Shown here piece after piece: positions 5,964 through 9,256 of a DNA stretch of 9,256 nucleotides; within the stretch, counting starts at the first letter, position 1, and the number at the start of each line of letters is the position of its first letter. Source of the DNA: Nitrospirota bacterium (GTDB taxonomy: Bacteria; Nitrospirota; Nitrospiria; SBBL01; Manganitrophaceae); contig JAHFEM010000039.1 of NCBI GenBank assembly GCA_023248505.1, positions 1 to 9,256 of the forward strand, written 5' to 3'. A program made the position numbers and the translations under genes. The notes beneath the pieces were generated by a model. The model saw nothing but the letters and a program-made list of their open reading frames with translations. It did not search any database and was not told the origin of the DNA.

Positions 5964-5992
5964 TTTATAGCATAACATTGCCTCCGGTTCAA
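5964..5992 (-). promoter_or_regulatory. Sigma70-like promoter of dus-maf
   Basis: On the minus strand TTGAAC (5992-5987), 17 bases, then TATAAA (5969-5964), preceded by TGC as an extended -10. The expected start near 5957 gives a very short leader before the TTG at 5940. Confidence 0.7.
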
Positions 5993-6031
5993 ACGGAGAT
6001 CGCTCCCTTTTGCCGCTTAAAGAGAAAAAAC

Positions 6032-6061
6032 ATGACAAGGGCAAAGGCCGTACTATAGAAT
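6032..6061 (+). promoter_or_regulatory. Sigma70-like promoter of the GyrA-like gene
   Basis: ATGACA at 6032-6037 with TATAGA at 6054-6059 (16-bp spacing) or TAGAAT at 6056-6061 (18-bp spacing). It is divergent from the dus-maf promoter, about 40 bases away. The leader to the ATG at 6101 is about 35 bases. Confidence 0.5.
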
Positions 6062-6100
6062 AGCCTTCCGTGGAATCGATACCTTTGAGAAGGGGGCTGC

Positions 6101-7219
6101 ATGGACGGGTTTCTTTTTTTGGACGGATTGACCTCGTTTCAACGGCGATTGGTTGATATCTGCCGTGCGGAAGCGGAGAATGACCGGGTCTTCCTCAGTG
6201 CGAAGGATATTTTGAAGGTTCTGGCCATCCAGGATTGGAAGATGGATGAGGAGGACTTTGAGTATGACTGCGAAGCGCTGAGCTCTCATGTCGAGCCGAT
6301 CGAATCGTATTCCCCGAAGAGCCTTGGATATGCTTATCGGATGATCCTCCAGCTAGGCTTTCCGTGGCGCTGCCGGTATCCTCATTTCGACCTGCGCGGG
6401 ATGTATGGCGATCAACACGATGAGATCCCGCAGGGGCCGGAATATGTCGAGCTTCGGCTCTCTCGGTTCTCCCACGTTGTCATGCCGGTGGGAAAAGCGC
6501 CGCTCCTCCCCTTGGGGCTCCTCAATGGAATGAGCTTGCCCGACGGGACCCAGATTCCTGCTCACAACTTGGAAGAGCTTTGGAGCGCCTTTGAGCATAT
6601 CCGCCAAGACCCGAAAATGCCGCTTGATGATCTGATGGCGTTTCTCCCCGGGCCCGACTTCGCTTCCGGAGGGGTGGTCGGCGGGACCGGGGCGGTCCGG
6701 TCGCTCTATGCCGACGGGAAGGGGACCCTTCTCCTGCGCGCCGATATCCAGACAGAGATGGAAGGAGCCCGGACCCGCCTCTCGATCTCGTCGCTTCCGC
6801 CCGGAGTGCTGGTGAAGACGGTTCTGGACCAGATTCGGCTCTTATCCCAAGAGGAAAAGATAGAGCTCTATACCCTCAAAAATCAATCCGAACGAAACCG
6901 TATTCAAATCACTTTGGACGCCCCTCGTCATCGGTCGGCAACGGCGTTAAAGGAGATCCTTTTTCGCGAAACCGATCTTGAAAGGCGAGTTGCTTTCCAA
7001 TGCTCGGCCTCCGATGCCTCCGGATGGAAGGGGGGCGTTTCGTTGGTCGAGACGCTGAAGCAGGCGACCGCGCGCTGTACCCTTTCGTGGGAGCGGAAAG
7101 ATGACGAGCCGATCGAGCATATCCCATTGCTCAAGGAGATCCAGGCGTTTGGCGGCTACAAGAGCCCTCTGAGCGACCTGATTGATGCGCGAAGAAGCCG
7201 GCTCTTAGATATTTCATGA
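6101..7219 (+). CDS. Minimal, divergent GyrA/ParC-like (type IIA topoisomerase A subunit) protein
   Basis: 372 residues; AAGGGGG lies close before the ATG. The chain follows the GyrA breakage-reunion domain from its start. LTSFQRRLVDIC at 10-21 matches LKPVxRRILYAM. PHFDLRGMYGD at 94-104 matches the DGQGNFG region. EYVELRLS at 114-121 matches RYTExRL, with Y115 at the cleavage-tyrosine position. IPAHNLEELW at 152-161 matches the IPPHNLxEV motif. LPGPDFASGG at 182-191 and GKGTLLLRA at 206-214 are also typical. The spacing from Asp97 to Tyr115 equals that in E. coli GyrA. Missing or changed: the Arg before the tyrosine is E114, HPHGD has become SPKSL (71-75), and the coiled-coil exit gate and the beta-pinwheel are absent. 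Normal GyrA or ParC has 740-900 residues. No GyrB-like gene is near. It could be a catalytically altered or inactive paralogue that still binds DNA or GyrB; that is inference. Confidence 0.75.
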   Translation: MDGFLFLDGLTSFQRRLVDICRAEAENDRVFLSAKDILKVLAIQDWKMDEEDFEYDCEALSSHVEPIESYSPKSLGYAYRMILQLGFPWRCRYPHFDLRGMYGDQHDEIPQGPEYVELRLSRFSHVVMPVGKAPLLPLGLLNGMSLPDGTQIPAHNLEELWSAFEHIRQDPKMPLDDLMAFLPGPDFASGGVVGGTGAVRSLYADGKGTLLLRADIQTEMEGARTRLSISSLPPGVLVKTVLDQIRLLSQEEKIELYTLKNQSERNRIQITLDAPRHRSATALKEILFRETDLERRVAFQCSASDASGWKGGVSLVETLKQATARCTLSWERKDDEPIEHIPLLKEIQAFGGYKSPLSDLIDARRSRLLDIS

Positions 7220-7235
7220 TCGGACATCGATCGAT

Positions 7236-7361
7236 TTAGGCCGAGACCTTCATCGTAGTCGCTTCCAGGACAAGCTTCAAAGTGATCTTCTCTTCCCCTT
7301 TGGCCCGGTGTTTCTTCCCTGTCGTCGGATCGAGAGAGGTTGCTTGTTCGCCACTCCGGCA
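7236..7361 (-). pseudogene. Possible C-terminal remnant of an unknown protein
   Basis: Open from an in-frame TAG (7364-7362) to TAA (7238-7236) with no start codon near its beginning. The 41-residue product contains DPTTGKKHRAKGEEKITLK and ends LVLEATTMKVSA. Its composition is protein-like, with an alternating hydrophobic strand at the end, while the longer overlapping minus frame is not. No family recognised; this may be chance. Confidence 0.25.
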
Positions 7362-7368
7362 CTATAAT
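7340..7368 (+). promoter_or_regulatory. Sigma70-like promoter upstream of the transporter
   Basis: TTGCTT at 7340-7345, 17-bp spacer, perfect TATAAT at 7363-7368. The start would be near 7375, giving a leader of about 230 nt that runs through the coding remnant to the DMT gene at 7606. It may have served the lost gene first. Confidence 0.5.
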
Positions 7369-7379
7369 GGGTGAATTGA

Positions 7380-7568
7380 GCCGAGCTTGAGTATACGCAC
7401 TCCCTGCAAGAGCATTCGGAGTTGGATTCGGAGCCGTTTGAAAGCGAATTTAAGTCCGGCTTCGGTGATTTTAGTTCAATGGCCGATGTGGTTCGTCAGA
7501 TCGGCTATGATGAGCGGGTTCATAAAGAAGAGCGCCTGAGCCGAATCCGCGATGCGCGCTTTTCCTAA
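7380..7568 (+). pseudogene. C-terminal remnant of a putative di-iron (alternative-oxidase-like) protein
   Basis: 62 sense codons follow an in-frame TGA (7377-7379), with no start before the internal ATG at SSMADV. The translation is strongly protein-like: ELEYTHSLQEHSELDSEPF, then MADVVRQIGYDERVHKEERL and a stop. The DV...I..DE..HK pattern resembles the last helix of alternative-oxidase or ferritin-like di-iron proteins, where Glu and His bind iron. The family call is from pattern memory only. The coding strand is the same as the downstream transporter. The 5' part of the gene is absent from the window. Confidence 0.45.
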
Positions 7569-7605
7569 AAGATAGAATGATCGGTTCGAAAGGGACGTTC
7601 AATTC

Positions 7606-8511
7606 GTGACGGCAAAAGGACGGGCGGAGTGGTATCTTTTTGCCACCACATTTATCTGGGGTGGAACGTTCGTCCTCATTAAAGTCGGTTTGGCCGATAT
7701 TTCTCCCCTCTTGATGGTTTCCATCCGGTTCAGCCTGGCAACGCTCATCCTCTTTCCCTTTTGTATGAAGGCGCTGCCGCATGCCGATCGCAAGGCGCTC
7801 CTCTGGGGGAGTCTCCTCGGATTTCTGATCTTCATCGGCTTCATCTTGCAAACCCTCGGACTAAAAGAGACCACCGCCTCTAAGTCGGCTTTTATCACCA
7901 GCATGATGGTGATTTTTACCCCCCTCTTCCAATGGGTCCTTTTGAGGCGCCGTCCCAAGTGGGGAAATCTTGCGGGAGTGATCATCGTTTCCATCGGTCT
8001 CTGGTTTTTGACGGCGCCTTCGGGAGGAGGGCTCAACCGAGGCGACTTCCTGACGCTGCTCTGTTCGGTCGTTTTCGGTCTCTTTATCGTCTTGCTCGAC
8101 TTTACAACCCGCCGGTATGATGTGCTTCTGCTCACCTTCCTGCAGATCTTCTCTCCGGCCGTTTACAGCTGGATTGCCTTCTTTTTCTTTGAGCAGCCCC
8201 TCTTCAGGCCGACGCAGACGGCCTTGATTGTGCTCGGCTACACCGCATTTCTTGCGACCGTTGTGACCGGCTCCATTCAGACCCGTTATCAGCGGGACAC
8301 GACCCCGACACGCGCCGCCCTCATTTTTACCCTTGAACCGCTCTGGGCCGCCCTCCTGGGATTTTTCTTCCTGGAGGAAACGATGGGAGGGTGGGGGATG
8401 TTTGGAGGCGGCCTGATTATCGGCGGGGTGTTGATCTCCGAGCTTTCCGAAGCGGCGGTGGCGCAAGGCCAGCGTCTCTTTCGATCGGTGTCTAAGTTCG
8501 CGTCCCGCTGA
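7606..8511 (+). CDS. EamA/DMT superfamily transporter
   Basis: 301 residues with about ten membrane helices in two EamA repeats (about 8-137 and 147-280). Typical marks are the early FIWGGTFVLIK segment, the SIRF motif after the second helix, and the ETTASKSAFITS region at the start of helix four. In the second half, TLEPLWAALLGFFFLEE is the classical EamA signature. Members export amino acids, metabolites or drugs; the substrate cannot be read from sequence. The start is the GTG at 7606 with AAAGGGA about ten bases before it, a longer gap than usual; it is the only start preceding the first helix. It is probably driven by the promoter at 7340-7368. The N- and C-termini are predicted inside the cell. 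Confidence 0.9.
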   Translation: MTAKGRAEWYLFATTFIWGGTFVLIKVGLADISPLLMVSIRFSLATLILFPFCMKALPHADRKALLWGSLLGFLIFIGFILQTLGLKETTASKSAFITSMMVIFTPLFQWVLLRRRPKWGNLAGVIIVSIGLWFLTAPSGGGLNRGDFLTLLCSVVFGLFIVLLDFTTRRYDVLLLTFLQIFSPAVYSWIAFFFFEQPLFRPTQTALIVLGYTAFLATVVTGSIQTRYQRDTTPTRAALIFTLEPLWAALLGFFFLEETMGGWGMFGGGLIIGGVLISELSEAAVAQGQRLFRSVSKFASR

Positions 8512-8540
8512 TCAGGCCGAAATCGAATGAGAAGCGGATC

Positions 8541-8941
8541 TCATCGTCCGATCTCAGCGAGCGGTTCTTCTTTCAAAAGGAGGGGACCCCGGGGATTGGG
8601 GATTAAGCGGTTGGCGGAGAGGAGTGCCTCGCCGTCGGGGGAAGTCTTGCATTCGGGGGTCGTCACGAATCCCCAATGTTGGTTATCGCTGCAGGTGTTC
8701 TCCAGGATCAACGCCTCGGCATGGTAGAGCAGGAGCATCCCGCTGAGCATATTGCTTCGGCAAAGATTGCGCACCAGATCGGGGCGTGTCTGCGGATCGC
8801 GCACCGCGATTCCGAAGTGATGATTGCCGAAGCAGTCGTTTTTGGAAACATACGGCCGTGCGCCGGAGAAGATAAAGATTCCCGCTTCCGATAGACCCGG
8901 CCGGCCATTCGCGCCGGTCAAAAGAGGACCACTGAAAAATA
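8541..8941 (-). pseudogene. 5'-truncated right-handed parallel beta-helix (PbH1/NosD-like) protein
   Basis: The minus frame ending at TGA 8543-8541 shows at least three consecutive beta-helix coils of about 22-24 residues. They have the repeating pattern GIxVx...PxVxxNxCxxN: NDCFGN, NLCRSN and NTCSDN, each followed by a Gly-hydrophobic strand such as GIAV, GMLL or GFV. It ends LLLKEEPLAEIGR. The frame stays open to 9209, but the part beyond about 8942 lies opposite the methyltransferase gene, has unlikely composition, no SD and no signal peptide. Beta-helix proteins normally have 300-600 residues and are exported. I read this as the surviving 3' end of a gene whose start was lost. A short gene starting at ATG 9011 is the alternative, but it has no SD. 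Confidence 0.6.
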
Positions 8942-9256
8942 ATGCAATTGCCCCCTCGAAATCAAGGTCGAAAAGGGAAGAGGCGTGATCCGAAGCAGGA
9001 GACCCTTGCATCGTACGCCGCAGAGGCGGATCTTTACCTGGCCCATTGGGACCGAAGGTCCTACCGGATTCCCCCTCTGCTGAAGGAATGGCGTGTCTCT
9101 CTCGAGCGTGGGGCGCGGGTCTTAGACCTCGGTTGCGGCCCGGCGCAGGACAGCCGGTACCTTCAGCGAGAGGGGTTCCGCCCGATCGGACTCGATGGGA
9201 CCTGGCCATTTCTGGCTCGCGCCCGGAGGCGCGCTCGTCGGCTCTCCCTGGTGATG
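8942..9256 (+). CDS. Class I SAM-dependent methyltransferase, N-terminal part (3' cut by window)
   Basis: 105 codons visible and open at the window end. After a basic N-terminus, residues about 22-50 (SYAAEADLYLAHWDRRS) resemble the pre-motif helix of small Methyltransf_11/25-type enzymes. Motif I is VLDLGCGPAQDSRYL at residues 60-74, the SAM-binding glycine loop. GFRPIGLD at 78-85 is the second strand, with D85 expected to hold the SAM ribose hydroxyls. The start ATG at 8942 is the first in frame, but its SD is weak (AGAGGA lies about 15 bases away), so a later start is possible. The substrate is unknown. It overlaps, on the opposite strand, the false N-terminal extension of the beta-helix frame. 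Confidence 0.82.
   Translation, partial: MQLPPRNQGRKGKRRDPKQETLASYAAEADLYLAHWDRRSYRIPPLLKEWRVSLERGARVLDLGCGPAQDSRYLQREGFRPIGLDGTWPFLARARRRARRLSLVM

Larger units (their letters stand above)
7220..7605. other. Gene-decay zone between GyrA-like gene and transporter
   Basis: 386 bp without an intact gene. It holds an orphan minus-strand reading frame (7236-7361), a strong plus-strand promoter (7340-7368) and a plus-strand coding fragment with no start (7380-7568). No insertion sequence ends or direct repeats are seen. The pattern suggests an old rearrangement or deletion. Confidence 0.5.

Noticed and set aside
8942..9209. N-terminal 89 residues of the long minus frame ending at 8541
   Set aside because: Opposite the methyltransferase motif I; Pro/Arg/Gly-rich, no SD and no signal peptide, so probably a shadow.

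Overview
The window looks like chromosomal DNA of a moderately GC-rich (mid-50s percent by eye) Gram-negative bacterium. The gene content (biotin-dependent carboxyltransferase, Dus, Maf, a PRC-barrel protein, DMT transporter) and the sigma70-like promoters with strong Shine-Dalgarno (SD) sites fit Nitrospirota or a deltaproteobacterial-type lineage. That placement is an impression from protein flavour, not a proof. No phage, transposase, CRISPR or tRNA/rRNA gene is visible.

Layout, left to right. (1) 1-1511: the 3' end of a pyruvate carboxylase subunit B / oxaloacetate decarboxylase alpha gene is translationally coupled to a site-2-protease-family (M50) membrane metalloprotease. A very strong, probably bidirectional hairpin terminator follows. 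(2) 1531-3290, minus strand: a promoter drives three tightly packed genes. They encode a signal-peptide/one-TM protein, a double PRC-barrel protein with a long charged helical region, and a 26-residue hydrophobic micro-protein with an excellent SD site. (3) 3465-3710, minus strand: a 66-residue K/E-rich protein with its own TATAAT box. (4) About 3778-4131, minus strand: a roughly 340-nt protein-free block. It has a -10 box, a string of stable hairpins, a long nested helix, an SD-preceded 14-codon ORF, and a branched hairpin followed by a U-tract. This looks like an independently transcribed structured RNA I cannot assign to a known family. (5) 4160-5992, minus strand: promoter, tRNA-dihydrouridine synthase and Maf nucleotide pyrophosphatase, overlapping by 10 nt. 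(6) 6032-7219, plus strand: a divergent promoter and a 372-residue protein that aligns with the GyrA/ParC breakage-reunion domain. It keeps the tyrosine position but has lost the neighbouring Arg and the HPH motif, the coiled-coil exit gate and the beta-pinwheel. (7) 7220-7605: a gene-decay zone with orphan coding fragments and a good promoter. (8) 7606-8511: an EamA/DMT transporter. (9) 8541-8941, minus strand: the 3' part of a right-handed beta-helix protein gene that has lost its beginning. (10) 8942-end: the start of a class I SAM-dependent methyltransferase.

Most of the genes are ordinary housekeeping functions. The items that deserve a second look are the degenerate stand-alone GyrA-like protein and the unassigned structured RNA with its internal mini-ORF. 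Next come the remnants on either side of the transporter and the easily missed 26-residue membrane protein.
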